Below, in pieces: positions 7,604-15,603 of a stretch of 64,000 nt of DNA. The stretch covers positions 1 to 64,000 of the forward strand of contig NZ_PVBN01000014.1 of assembly GCF_002968635.1 (NCBI RefSeq), written 5' to 3'. The DNA comes from Neorhizobium alkalisoli (GTDB lineage: Bacteria > Pseudomonadota > Alphaproteobacteria > Rhizobiales > Rhizobiaceae). The notes under the pieces are model-generated. The model did no database searches and was not told where the DNA came from. It saw only the letters and a list, made by a program, of their open reading frames with translations. A program made the position numbers and the translations under genes. Position 1 is the first letter of the stretch; every line of letters starts with the position of its first letter.

Positions 7604-8173
7604 TCAGGCCAGCTTGCGTCCGTTCGGCACGATCATGCCCGCGGCACCTTCCAGCCAGCCGGCCTTCAGTTCGAGCGCCAGGAAACGAGAGCGCTCGAAG
7701 GGGCCGGGCATGACGAGATGCCGGGTCTTGTCGGCAAAAAAGCCGAACCGTTCATAATAGGCCGCATCGCCGACGAGCAGCACCGCACCATGGCCCCGCT
7801 TATGGGCCTCGGTAATCGCCGCACGCATCAATGCTCCGCCGATCCCCTTCCCCTCATGGGCGGAATCGACCGCGAGCGGGCCGAGCAGCAGCGCCTCGAT
7901 CGGCGCACCCTCGGGCGAAATGCCGGCTTCGACATTCCAAAGGCGCACGGTGCCGATCACATGGCCGGCGCCGTCGCGCGCGACGATTGCCAGACCTTCC
8001 GCCGGCACGCGGCCGCGGCGGATCTTTTCAGACGACTTCAACCTGCGATCCGAGCCCATGGCGCGATCGAGCAGGGTTTCACGGGCAACCACGTCGGCCG
8101 GTGTTTCGGCATCGATGGCAAAGGTGTTGTTCGGCGCGAAAATTGCGCGGACAGAATCAAGAACAGTGGCCAT
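7604..8173 (-). CDS. GNAT-family N-acetyltransferase
   Basis: A 189-residue protein with the GNAT fold. LLLGPLAVDSAHEGKGIGGALMR carries the acetyl-CoA pyrophosphate loop (Q/RxxGxG/A seen as EGKGIG), and the following AYYERFGF is the usual C-terminal signature. The acceptor substrate is unknown. It lies downstream of odc2 on the same strand, separated by a GC-rich hairpin, so it may be a partly separate unit. A polyamine substrate is conceivable from position alone, but nothing in the sequence shows it. Confidence 0.83.
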   Translation of the reverse strand: MATVLDSVRAIFAPNNTFAIDAETPADVVARETLLDRAMGSDRRLKSSEKIRRGRVPAEGLAIVARDGAGHVIGTVRLWNVEAGISPEGAPIEALLLGPLAVDSAHEGKGIGGALMRAAITEAHKRGHGAVLLVGDAAYYERFGFFADKTRHLVMPGPFERSRFLALELKAGWLEGAAGMIVPNGRKLA

Positions 8174-8227
8174 CTTGGCCTCCCGAACCCAAAACCGTTC
8201 AAGGCGGTACTGCGGAAAATTGTGAAT

Positions 8228-8260
8228 TTGCCGCCCCGACTGGTTACGGGGCGGGCGGAA
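8228..8260 (-). terminator. GC-rich hairpin after odc2, weak terminator
   Basis: The stem GCCGCCCCG with CGGGGCGGGC encloses a short loop (ACTGGTTA). It sits just after the decarboxylase stop codon on the minus strand. The downstream strand is only moderately T-rich (AATTTT about 14 bases further), so read-through into the GNAT gene is plausible. Confidence 0.5.
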
Positions 8261-8269
8261 ACGAACGTC

Positions 8270-9403
8270 TTAGATGACGTAGGCCTTGAGCGGCTCGAAG
8301 CCGTTGAAGGCGACGGCCGAATAGGTCGTCGTGTAGGCGCCGGTGCCTTCGATCAGAACCTCGTCGCCGATCGTCAGAGAGACCGGCAGCGGATACATGT
8401 TCTTCTCGTACATCACGTCGGCCGAGTCGCAGGTCGGGCCGGCCAGAACGCAGGGCTCCATCTCGTCCTGATCGCGTGTCGTGCGGATCGGGTAGCGGAT
8501 CGCCTCGTCCATGGTTTCGGCGAGACCGCCGAACTTGCCGATGTCGAGGAAGACCCAGCGATGGTTGTCGTTGTCCGACTTGCGCGAGACCAGGACGACT
8601 TCCGCCTTGATGACGCCCGCATTGCCGACCATGCCGCGACCCGGCTCGATGATCGTCTTCGGCAGGTTGTTGCCGAAATGCTTGCGCAGCGAAGCGAAAA
8701 TCGCCTTGCCATACTCTTCCGCCTTCGGCACGTCGCGCAGGTACTTGGTCGGGAAACCACCGCCCATGTTGACCATCTGCAGGACGATGCCCTGCTTGGC
8801 GAGCGAACCGAAGACGCGCTTGGCATCGGCAAGAGCCGCATCCCAGGCATCGACCTTGGTCATCTGCGAGCCGACATGGAAGGACACGCCGTAGGACTCC
8901 AGGCCGAGCTGGTGAGCGTAGACGAGCACGTCGACGGCCATCTGCGGGACGCAGCCGAACTTGCGCGACAGCGGCCATTCGGCGCCTTCGCCATCGGTCA
9001 GCACGCGGCAGAATACCTTCGCACCCGGGGCAGCGCGAGAAATCTTCTCGACTTCCTCATGGCTGTCGACGGCATAGAGGCCGACGCCGAGCGCGAAGGC
9101 GCGAGCGATGTCGCGTTCCTTCTTGATCGTGTTGCCGAAGGAGATGCGATCAGCCGAAGCGCCGGCGTCGAGAGCCATCTGGATTTCGGCGACCGAGGCG
9201 CAATCGAAGTTCGACCCCATCGAAGCGAGAAGCTTCAGAATTGCCGGTTCCGGGTTGGCCTTGACCGCGTAGTAGATCGCGCTGTCCGGCAGGGCATGAC
9301 GGAAGGCGTTGAAATTGTCGCGCACGACGTCGAGATCGACAACAAGAAACGGTCCTTCGGGACGCTGGGTCTTGATGAAGTCGAGGATGCGAGCAGTGGT
9401 CAT
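8270..9403 (-). CDS. odc2: Ornithine/lysine decarboxylase, type III (alanine-racemase fold) PLP enzyme
   Basis: A 377-residue decarboxylase of the eukaryotic-like ODC group, which makes putrescine (and cadaverine) for polyamine synthesis in rhizobia. PLP-binding lysine K48 lies in YYAVKAN, H176 in FHVGSQ, the glycine loop GGGFP is at 214-218, EPGR at 253-256, and the active-site cysteine C325 in GPTCDSADV. Length and motifs match rhizobial Odc2 and bacterial lysine/ornithine decarboxylases; substrate preference cannot be decided by eye. The ATG at 9403 is preceded by GAAGGGAC. A long structured leader precedes it, and a LysR gene is divergent. Confidence 0.92.
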   Translation of the reverse strand: MTTARILDFIKTQRPEGPFLVVDLDVVRDNFNAFRHALPDSAIYYAVKANPEPAILKLLASMGSNFDCASVAEIQMALDAGASADRISFGNTIKKERDIARAFALGVGLYAVDSHEEVEKISRAAPGAKVFCRVLTDGEGAEWPLSRKFGCVPQMAVDVLVYAHQLGLESYGVSFHVGSQMTKVDAWDAALADAKRVFGSLAKQGIVLQMVNMGGGFPTKYLRDVPKAEEYGKAIFASLRKHFGNNLPKTIIEPGRGMVGNAGVIKAEVVLVSRKSDNDNHRWVFLDIGKFGGLAETMDEAIRYPIRTTRDQDEMEPCVLAGPTCDSADVMYEKNMYPLPVSLTIGDEVLIEGTGAYTTTYSAVAFNGFEPLKAYVI

Positions 9404-9780
9404 CGGTCAGTCCCTTCAAAATCTTCAGGCTCCGGCTGCGAACCGGAGGACAAAGGACGGATGAGAATGCGTACGGACCAGTTGGTGGAGACACCGGTAC
9501 CGTGAACACGCTCAAACGCGCGATATGTGGATCAACGCCCTGCCACGAGCAATGATCCGGCTTTGTCTGCCTTGGATTGGAGGGTTGTCCCTACCGCACT
9601 TCCGGCAATGATGGTGTGCCTCTTCAGTATTGCAGGCTGATGGAAAGCCTGCAGAGACTAGAAAGGCCCGCACCGTCGTTGCTTCAAGATGTCCTCGCAT
9701 TTCCCGGTTGGCCGGAATAGCGACTGGAGGGGTTAGTTCCAGGTACCTTACCGATGACCTCACCTTAGGGATAAAATCCC
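9404..9780 (-). ncRNA. Structured 5' leader of odc2 (candidate speF-type leader RNA)
   Basis: On the minus strand this stretch precedes odc2 and folds locally into several strong hairpins: GGGAT-AAA-ATCCC (9768-9780), TGCAGGCT-7-AGCCTGCA (9631-9653), and CTCCGG-7-CCGGAG (9430-9448) close to the start codon. It contains uninterrupted purine/pyrimidine-rich conserved-looking blocks rather than codon-biased DNA. A speF RNA motif is known upstream of ornithine decarboxylase genes in alphaproteobacteria, and position and structure fit it. I cannot run a covariance-model search, so the family assignment is an inference. Confidence 0.55.
9512..9700 (-). other. Possible leader ORF (62 codons) inside the odc2 leader
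   Basis: An ATG at 9700 opens 62 codons ending TGA about 110 bp before odc2. The product would be basic and contains a His/Cys cluster (HHHCRKCGRD). The ribosome binding site is poor (GGGAA directly against the ATG), and the ORF overlaps the strongest hairpins, so it may be fortuitous. It is noted because the unrelated E. coli speF gene is controlled by ornithine-sensing translation of a leader peptide. Confidence 0.25.
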
Positions 9781-9948
9781 AATTCGAGGGTCGGCGGACA
9801 CCCACAGGCACGTGCGACTTTGGGCAAGCCGGGAGATAAGAATATTCGTCGTCATAATCAAGAGATTTTTTGGCCGTCACTGAAAATTCGCATTGCACAA
9901 TCGCAAACGACATCCCACCTAGGGCTTCACCAAGCAAGGGGGCGACAT
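9781..9948. other. Divergent promoter region between odc2 and the LysR gene
   Basis: This AT-richer DNA should carry the promoters for the odc2 leader (minus) and the LysR gene (plus). The plus-strand ribosome binding site AAGGGGG (9934-9940) lies eight bases before the TTG start. No single promoter can be assigned with confidence. Confidence 0.4.
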
Positions 9949-10842
9949 TTGGACACTCTGACACGCATGCGGGCCTTCATCGATGTGGTTGAGGCGGAAG
10001 GCTTTTCGGCCGCCGCACGACGGACCGGCCGATCGAAGGCGCTGCTGTCAAAATATGTGCGCGAACTGGAAGACGATCTGGGGGCGCTGCTGCTCAACCG
10101 CACCACCCGCCAGTTCTCGATGACCGAGGCCGGCCATACCTATTACCGCACCGCCGCCGACATCCTGAAGGAGATCGACAACCTCGCCGATCTGGTGCGC
10201 GAGAACAACGCGGACCTCAAGGGACGGCTGCGGGTTTCCGTGCCGCGCACCTTCGTCGACGCCGAAGTGGGCCAGTCGCTCATCGATTTCGCCAAGACGC
10301 ATCCGGAAGTTTCCCTCGAAATCGTCGCGGAAGACCGGTTCGTCGACCTGATCGAGGAGAATTTCGACCTCGCCATCCGAATCACCAAACTGGAAGATTC
10401 CGGCCTGATCGCCAAGAAGCTCTCCGATTTCCGGGTCTATACCGTCGCGACCGCGGATTTCGTCGCCCAATACGGTCCGCTCGAACACCCGCAGGACCTC
10501 AACCGGGTTCCCTTCATCATCGACACCAATTCGCGCTGGCACAACAATGTGCGCTTCACGAATGCCGAAGGCTCCACCATTTCGGTCGCCGTCAGCGGTC
10601 CGATGGAGGTCAACAGCCCGCAGGCAACGCTGCGGGCCGCCCGCGCCGGCATCGGCGTGGCGATCATCCCCGATTTCATTGCCAATGCCTCGATCCAGTC
10701 GGGCGAACTCGTCACCCTCTTCGACGACTACATTGCTAGAGATCGCGGCATCTATGCCGTCTATCCGCATCGCCGCTACCTGCCGGCGAAGGTCAGAAGC
10801 TTCGTCGATTTTCTCTCCGCCTGGTTCCGCAGGCAGCATTGA
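9949..10842 (+). CDS. LysR-family transcriptional regulator (TTG start)
   Basis: A 297-residue LTTR. The N-terminal HTH (FIDVVEAEGFSAAARRTGRSKALLSKYVRELEDDLG, ~residues 10-45) is followed by a linker helix and a two-lobed effector domain. The TTG at 9949 is preferred. It has an AAGGGGG ribosome binding site at ideal spacing and gives MDTLTRMRAFIDV, the usual LTTR beginning. The next ATG (9967) would trim into helix 1. It belongs to the group with TRQFSMTEAGHTYY, typical of repressors near oxidoreductases, but no divergent oxidoreductase is present. The neighbour on the other side is odc2. Confidence 0.85.
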   Translation: MDTLTRMRAFIDVVEAEGFSAAARRTGRSKALLSKYVRELEDDLGALLLNRTTRQFSMTEAGHTYYRTAADILKEIDNLADLVRENNADLKGRLRVSVPRTFVDAEVGQSLIDFAKTHPEVSLEIVAEDRFVDLIEENFDLAIRITKLEDSGLIAKKLSDFRVYTVATADFVAQYGPLEHPQDLNRVPFIIDTNSRWHNNVRFTNAEGSTISVAVSGPMEVNSPQATLRAARAGIGVAIIPDFIANASIQSGELVTLFDDYIARDRGIYAVYPHRRYLPAKVRSFVDFLSAWFRRQH

Positions 10843-10934
10843 GTCGATAGGCTCGCAGGCGCCCCCGAGTCGAAATTCCGTCTCATTTGCGAGGCAAAGC
10901 AGGCGCTGGCGAACCGGGGAGATTCAGACGGAAT

Positions 10935-11579
10935 ATGCGTTATAAAATCTCGACAATTGCCGCGCTTGCGGCGACCTGCATGCCGCTTCCCGCGCTTGCC
11001 CATCCGCATATCTTCGCGGAAGCAAGGCTGGAGGTGGTGGCCGGCAACGACGGCAATCTCGGCGAACTCCACAATGTCTGGCGCTTCGACGAGGTCTTTT
11101 CCTCGAGCGTCCTGCTCGACTTCGACAAGAACACCAATCTCAAGCTGGACGAGAACGAGCTTGCCGAACTCGGCGAGGTGATGCGCAAGTCGCTTGCCGA
11201 CTACCATTATTTCACAACGATCACGATGAACGGGGCCAATATCGGCGTGCAGCAGCCGGACGTGATCCACGTCTCGCTCGAGGGCAGCCAGATCCTCGTC
11301 ATCTTCGCGATCAAACCGGAAAAACCGGTCCCGCTGAAGGGCAAACTCGCCTTCGGCATCTATGATCCTTCCATGTACACCTCGATCGACTTTCCGACCG
11401 ATGGCGACCTGGTGGCGCAAGGGACCGGGTTCTCGCATTGCCAGCACAAGGTGGTGCGTCCGGACCCGGATGAAGTGCTTTCGCAAAACAGCGCCTCGCT
11501 GACCGACGCCTTCTTCAGCGATCCGACCGGCACCGACATGTCGAAACTGTTCGCCACCAGACTGGAAGTGACATGCTGA
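10935..11579 (+). CDS. DUF1007 family periplasmic protein of a NicO transport unit
   Basis: A 214-residue exported protein. The signal peptide spans residues 1-22 (cleavage PALA-HPHIF), leaving a mature N-terminus with the His-rich start HPHIFAEA typical of DUF1007. An EF-hand-like loop DFDKNTNLKLDENEL is visible around residues 57-71, and a late SHCQHK could bind metal. The ATG at 10935 follows GGGGAGA. Its stop overlaps the start of the NicO-type transporter by seven bases. DUF1007 proteins regularly accompany NicO transporters, and the partner role is an inference from that pairing. Confidence 0.82.
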   Translation: MRYKISTIAALAATCMPLPALAHPHIFAEARLEVVAGNDGNLGELHNVWRFDEVFSSSVLLDFDKNTNLKLDENELAELGEVMRKSLADYHYFTTITMNGANIGVQQPDVIHVSLEGSQILVIFAIKPEKPVPLKGKLAFGIYDPSMYTSIDFPTDGDLVAQGTGFSHCQHKVVRPDPDEVLSQNSASLTDAFFSDPTGTDMSKLFATRLEVTC

Positions 11580-12601
11580 AGAGCCGCCGCACTCTGGCGC
11601 TGACCGTTCTTGCGGCGCTGGTGATTGCCGGCGCCGCGCATGCACAATCGCCGCTCGGCGTCGGATCGGCCGAACCGGCATTCTCGGTTGGCGGACCACT
11701 CGGCCCCTTCTTCGCCTGGATCAACACGCATCAGCAGGCCTTCTATAGGGCGCTGACGGGCGCGCTGCGAGCGATGCGCGAGGACCCGTGGGCGCTTTCC
11801 GGCCTGATCGGCCTCTCCTTTGCGTATGGCGTCTTCCATGCGGCCGGCCCCGGGCACGGCAAGGCGGTGATCTCCTCCTACATGATCGCCAACGAGATCG
11901 CGCTGAAACGCGGCATCGTCATCTCCTTCATCTCCTCTCTTCTCCAGGGCGCGGTGGCGATCCTTCTGGTCGGAGCGGCCTTCGTGCTGCTGCGCGGCAG
12001 CGGCATCTCCATGACTCAGGCGACCCAGGTCATGGAGATCGCCAGTTTCGCGCTGGTGGCGCTTTTCGGAGCCTGGCTTCTTTTCAAGAAGGTCCGTGCG
12101 CTCCGCATGCGCGTGGTGAGCTTGCCGATGGCAGCGCCGGCCGGCCCCGGCCGCGGTTCGACGGGCCTCAATTTCCAGGCGATCGAAGTCGACGATCACG
12201 AATATCAGGGCCGAGGCGATTACTGCGAGACCTGCGGCGTCAGCCACATGCCTGACCCGGCGATGCTCGAAGCCAGGGATTTCAGCCTGCGGGAAGCCTG
12301 GTCGGCCATCATAGCCGTCGGCCTGCGCCCCTGCTCCGGCGCGATCCTGGTGATGAGCTTCGCGCTTCTGAACAGCCTTTATCTCGGCGGGATACTCTCG
12401 GTGCTGGCCATGTCGATCGGCACGGCGATCACCGTGACGATCCTGGCGATGATAGCGGTGGGTGCCAAGGACCTCGCGCTGCGGATCGCCGGCCCCGGTT
12501 CGCGGACCGGGCGCCGCATCGGCCATGCGATCGAGATCGGCGGCGCGCTTTTCGTGCTGCTGGTGGGCCTGTCCCTGCTTGGTGCGGCACTTCAGGCCTA
12601 A
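11573..12601 (+). CDS. NicO/RcnA-type nickel/cobalt transporter
   Basis: A 342-residue membrane protein of the NicO family. A cleavable-looking N-terminal segment (1-24) is followed by about six transmembrane helices. The family motif HAAGPGHGK is near residue 89, and GLRPCSGAI near 250 marks the second half. The cytosolic loop carries a cluster of acidic residues, His and Cys (VDDHEYQ, DYCETCGVSHM) likely to bind metal. These proteins export or import Ni2+/Co2+. The overlap with DUF1007 shows the two are made together. No metal regulator sits beside it, so direction of transport and metal remain open. Confidence 0.85.
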   Translation: MLKSRRTLALTVLAALVIAGAAHAQSPLGVGSAEPAFSVGGPLGPFFAWINTHQQAFYRALTGALRAMREDPWALSGLIGLSFAYGVFHAAGPGHGKAVISSYMIANEIALKRGIVISFISSLLQGAVAILLVGAAFVLLRGSGISMTQATQVMEIASFALVALFGAWLLFKKVRALRMRVVSLPMAAPAGPGRGSTGLNFQAIEVDDHEYQGRGDYCETCGVSHMPDPAMLEARDFSLREAWSAIIAVGLRPCSGAILVMSFALLNSLYLGGILSVLAMSIGTAITVTILAMIAVGAKDLALRIAGPGSRTGRRIGHAIEIGGALFVLLVGLSLLGAALQA

Positions 12602-12602
12602 C

Positions 12603-13592
12603 TCAGACCGTCACGACGATCTTGCCTAACTGTTGGTTCGATTCGAGAAAGCGGTGCGCCTCGACGATCTCCTCGAACGGAAAGGTCCTGGCAATAACCG
12701 GCCTGAGCAAGCCTTTTTCCAGTCCTGCAAGGATAAATGCCTTGGCGGCCTCCAGCCGAACAGGGTTCCCGGTGATCTCGTGGACGAGATAACCGCGCAG
12801 CATCAGGCTTTTGGAAAGCGCGGTAAAAAGCGGAAAGGGCGTCGGCTCGGCGCTCAGGCCCCCATATTCCAGAAGAAGTCCGCCGCGCGACATGGCGGCC
12901 GTCAGCGGTTCGAAAATCGGGCCGCCGATCGCATCCAGCACCACCCGGACGCCTTCCGCACCGGTGATCTGCTTTAGACGACCTTCCAGATCCTCTTCCG
13001 CCGAAACGACGACATGGCTGGCACCTGCCTGCAGCAATGCCTCTTTCTTGGCCGACGTTCTGGTGATGGCGATGGGGGTCGCGCCGACGAGGTTGGCGAT
13101 CTGGATCGCGGCGAGCCCGACGCTGCTCGAGGCCGCGGTGATGGCGACGAAATCGCCCTTTGCGACCTGAGCGATGCCGATCAGGGCTCCATAGGCGGTG
13201 AGATACGACATCCAGAGGGCGGCTGCGGCCTCGAAGCTCAGCGACGGCGGATGCCTGACCAGCAGATTGGCGGGAAAGCTGACCTGGTCGCCATAAGCCG
13301 GCCAGCGGATCATCGAGATCGGCGGCACGATGCTTACGGCGTCACCCGGCGCAAACCCTTCCACACCCTCCCCGACCCTGTCGACGATACCAGCCGCTTC
13401 AAGCCCGAGGCCCGAAGGCAAGCTTGGCGTTTCGATATAGGTTCCGGCCCGCAACAGGGCCTCGGCACGGTTGAGGCCGAGCGCCTTGACGCGAATGCGT
13501 ACTTCACCTTCACCAGGCGGCGGAGCATCGACGGTCTCGATGCGCAGAACCTCGGGGCCACCATGCTCATGGAAGCGAACGACACGTGCCAT
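12603..13592 (-). CDS. Zinc-independent alcohol dehydrogenase/quinone oxidoreductase-like MDR
   Basis: A 329-residue MDR enzyme beginning MARVVRFHEHGGPEVL, the hallmark start of the quinone oxidoreductase group. The GroES-like domain has LGLNRAEALLR, and the Rossmann segment carries ITAASSSVGLAAIQ near residue 150, with ASSSVG in place of the usual GxGGVG. It is divergent from a LysR gene, a common regulator-target pair in rhizobia. The substrate is not identifiable. Confidence 0.85.
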   Translation of the reverse strand: MARVVRFHEHGGPEVLRIETVDAPPPGEGEVRIRVKALGLNRAEALLRAGTYIETPSLPSGLGLEAAGIVDRVGEGVEGFAPGDAVSIVPPISMIRWPAYGDQVSFPANLLVRHPPSLSFEAAAALWMSYLTAYGALIGIAQVAKGDFVAITAASSSVGLAAIQIANLVGATPIAITRTSAKKEALLQAGASHVVVSAEEDLEGRLKQITGAEGVRVVLDAIGGPIFEPLTAAMSRGGLLLEYGGLSAEPTPFPLFTALSKSLMLRGYLVHEITGNPVRLEAAKAFILAGLEKGLLRPVIARTFPFEEIVEAHRFLESNQQLGKIVVTV

Positions 13593-13696
13593 TCCGTTTC
13601 AACTCCGAAATAATTGAATTGAATGAGCTATGACATCCGCTATCACCACGATAAATAGCATCCTTGGCGAGACAGAAATAACCAGGGCTTTCGAAT

Positions 13697-14605
13697 ATGG
13701 ATCGACTGACCAGCATGGCCGCATTCGTCAAGGTCGTCGACTTGGGCTCCTTCGCGGCTGCCGCAGCGGCACTTGATCTTTCCGCTCCCATGATCGGCAA
13801 GCACGTGCAGTTTCTTGAACATCGGCTGGGTGCGCGCCTCCTCAACAGGACGACGCGCCGCCAGAGCCTCACCGATCTCGGCCGTGCCTATTACGATCGC
13901 TGCCGGATGATCCTTGCGGAAGCCGAAGCCGCCGACGCACTGGCGGTCGATCACCAGTCCGAGCCGCGCGGCAGGTTGCGGGTGGCCATGCCTGTCCATT
14001 TCGGACGGCATTGCGTGCTTCCCGTGCTGATGGACTTCGCACGGCAATATCCGTCGCTGGAACTGGATCTCGCTTTTGGCGACCGTTTCGTCGATCTTGC
14101 CGATGACGGCTATGACCTGGCGATCCGCACCGGCGAACTGGAAAGCCGCGCCGGCGTCATCGCCCGCCGTGTTGCCCGCCAACCCATGGTCGTCTGCGCC
14201 TCACCGGCCTATCTGGAAACCCACGGCCGGCCAAATGCGGCCGAGGAACTCGCCAGCCATCGTGCGGTGATCTATCGGCGGTCGGGACCGGTTCCACCCT
14301 GGCTCTTTCCGAGAGACGGGCTGCCGCCGCTGGAAGTGACGCCGCTCAATCGCATCCGGCTGGATGACTTGGATGCGATTGCCGATGCCGCCGTGATGGG
14401 CATGGGTTTGGCGTGGGTGCCCTATTGGCTAGTGCGCGAGCGGATCGAGGCCGGCGTGCTGGTCGGGCTCCTTCCGGATCAGCCGCCGTTTCTCTACGAT
14501 TGCCATGCTCTTTGGCTGCAGACGCCGTATCTGCCGTTGAAGGTCCGGCTCGCCGTCGACGCTCTGGCGGCCGCACTGCCGCGGCTCATGAGAGAACGCG
14601 CCTGA
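13697..14605 (+). CDS. LysR-family transcriptional regulator
   Basis: A 302-residue LTTR (MDRLTSMAAFVKVVDLGSFA) with an intact N-terminal HTH and linker and a substrate-binding-like C-terminal domain (~90-295). It faces the MDR gene across ~100 bp that contains the loose inverted repeat GCTAT...ATAGC (13627-13661), a candidate LTTR box, and probably controls it. Its stop codon abuts the stop of a small membrane protein on the opposite strand with no intergenic gap. Confidence 0.87.
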   Translation: MDRLTSMAAFVKVVDLGSFAAAAAALDLSAPMIGKHVQFLEHRLGARLLNRTTRRQSLTDLGRAYYDRCRMILAEAEAADALAVDHQSEPRGRLRVAMPVHFGRHCVLPVLMDFARQYPSLELDLAFGDRFVDLADDGYDLAIRTGELESRAGVIARRVARQPMVVCASPAYLETHGRPNAAEELASHRAVIYRRSGPVPPWLFPRDGLPPLEVTPLNRIRLDDLDAIADAAVMGMGLAWVPYWLVRERIEAGVLVGLLPDQPPFLYDCHALWLQTPYLPLKVRLAVDALAAALPRLMRERA

Positions 14606-14806
14606 CTACTTCCGCCGCTGGTAGCGCGCCCTTAGCCAGAAGATCAGGAAGAAACCAAGCAACAGCGCCGCGCCGACGGCGAAACCGAGCACCGGCGAAT
14701 AATTGCCGATCCAGAGCACCAGCGTCGGCAGGAAATAGATCACCAGTCCCACACAAAGCAGGATGACGGCAGCGGCGGTCGCCTGGGAACGGCTCTCGGG
14801 GGTCAT
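14606..14806 (-). CDS. Small two-helix membrane protein, unknown function
   Basis: A 66-residue protein with two hydrophobic helices (~12-32 and ~38-58), an NYSP turn between them and a basic C-terminus (RARYQRRK), so both ends are probably cytoplasmic. It overlaps the preceding acetyltransferase gene by four bases (ATGA) and is translationally coupled to it. I do not recognise a named family. Confidence 0.65.
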   Translation of the reverse strand: MTPESRSQATAAAVILLCVGLVIYFLPTLVLWIGNYSPVLGFAVGAALLLGFFLIFWLRARYQRRK

Positions 14807-15498
14807 GCGGCAGCTCCGTCTGCAATCTCGGCGCGGATATCTTCGAGCCGCCGTTTCTGCCTGTCTTCCGCGTCAAAATTCTCCGGCGCCAGCCAGGCCT
14901 CGAAAGCGGCCTTGATGATCGGCCATTCCGTATCGATCATCGAGAACCAGGCCGTATCGCGGTTGGCGCCGCGGGAGATGACATGCTGGCGGAAGACGCC
15001 CTCGAAAGTGAAGCCGTAGCGCAGCGCCGTCACCTTGCTCGCCTCGTTTTCGTTGTGGCATTTCCACTCGTAGCGACGGTAGTCGAGATCGTCGAAGACG
15101 TGCTTTGCCATCAGGTAATGCAGCTCGGTCGACATGGGCGACCGCTTCATTGCCAGGCCATGGGCGACGGAACCGACTTCCACCACGCCGTTCTTCGGAT
15201 CGGGGCGCATGTAGCTCGCCATGCCGACAATCGCACCGGTGGCGTTTTCGCGGGCGACAAGCGTCACGAAACTGGAATTGATGCGGGCGTTCTCCAGCCA
15301 CGCCCCCAGTTCTTCAGCCGATCCGTAGTCGTCATTGGGGAAATATTTGAGCAGCGTATTGATGCCTTCCGCGCCACCAAGTGCCTGCCAAAGACCGGAA
15401 AGATGCGCTTGCCTGTCATAGGGTTCGAGCGTGACGAAACTGCCCTTCAGTGTAACGGGTGCGGGTGCACCCACTTTGTAATTCTTGAGATCGCGCAT
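14803..15498 (-). CDS. GNAT acetyltransferase of the RimJ/RimL type
   Basis: A 231-residue GNAT protein with RimJ/RimL-like features: an N-terminal extension, GSFVTLEPYDRQAH, and the C-terminal EWKCHNENEASKVTALRYGFTFEGVFRQH signature. The group includes N-terminal protein acetyltransferases and small-molecule acetylases; the substrate here is unknown. It is followed directly by the small membrane protein gene in a two-gene unit. Confidence 0.84.
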   Translation of the reverse strand: MRDLKNYKVGAPAPVTLKGSFVTLEPYDRQAHLSGLWQALGGAEGINTLLKYFPNDDYGSAEELGAWLENARINSSFVTLVARENATGAIVGMASYMRPDPKNGVVEVGSVAHGLAMKRSPMSTELHYLMAKHVFDDLDYRRYEWKCHNENEASKVTALRYGFTFEGVFRQHVISRGANRDTAWFSMIDTEWPIIKAAFEAWLAPENFDAEDRQKRRLEDIRAEIADGAAA

Positions 15499-15603
15499 GG
15501 AAGGCCTCTGTCTTGACGAACAGAGGCTTAGGCCAGCGCAAGGGGAAAGGCAACGGGGCCTCCGATCGCCCGCCGAGCGGCTGGGGCCGAAGGGGAGCGA
15601 ATT

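Noticed and set aside
7439-9505. Plus-strand frame of 688 codons across the GNAT and odc2 genes
   Set aside because: It is antisense to two well-supported genes and to their terminators, and the translation shows no domain.
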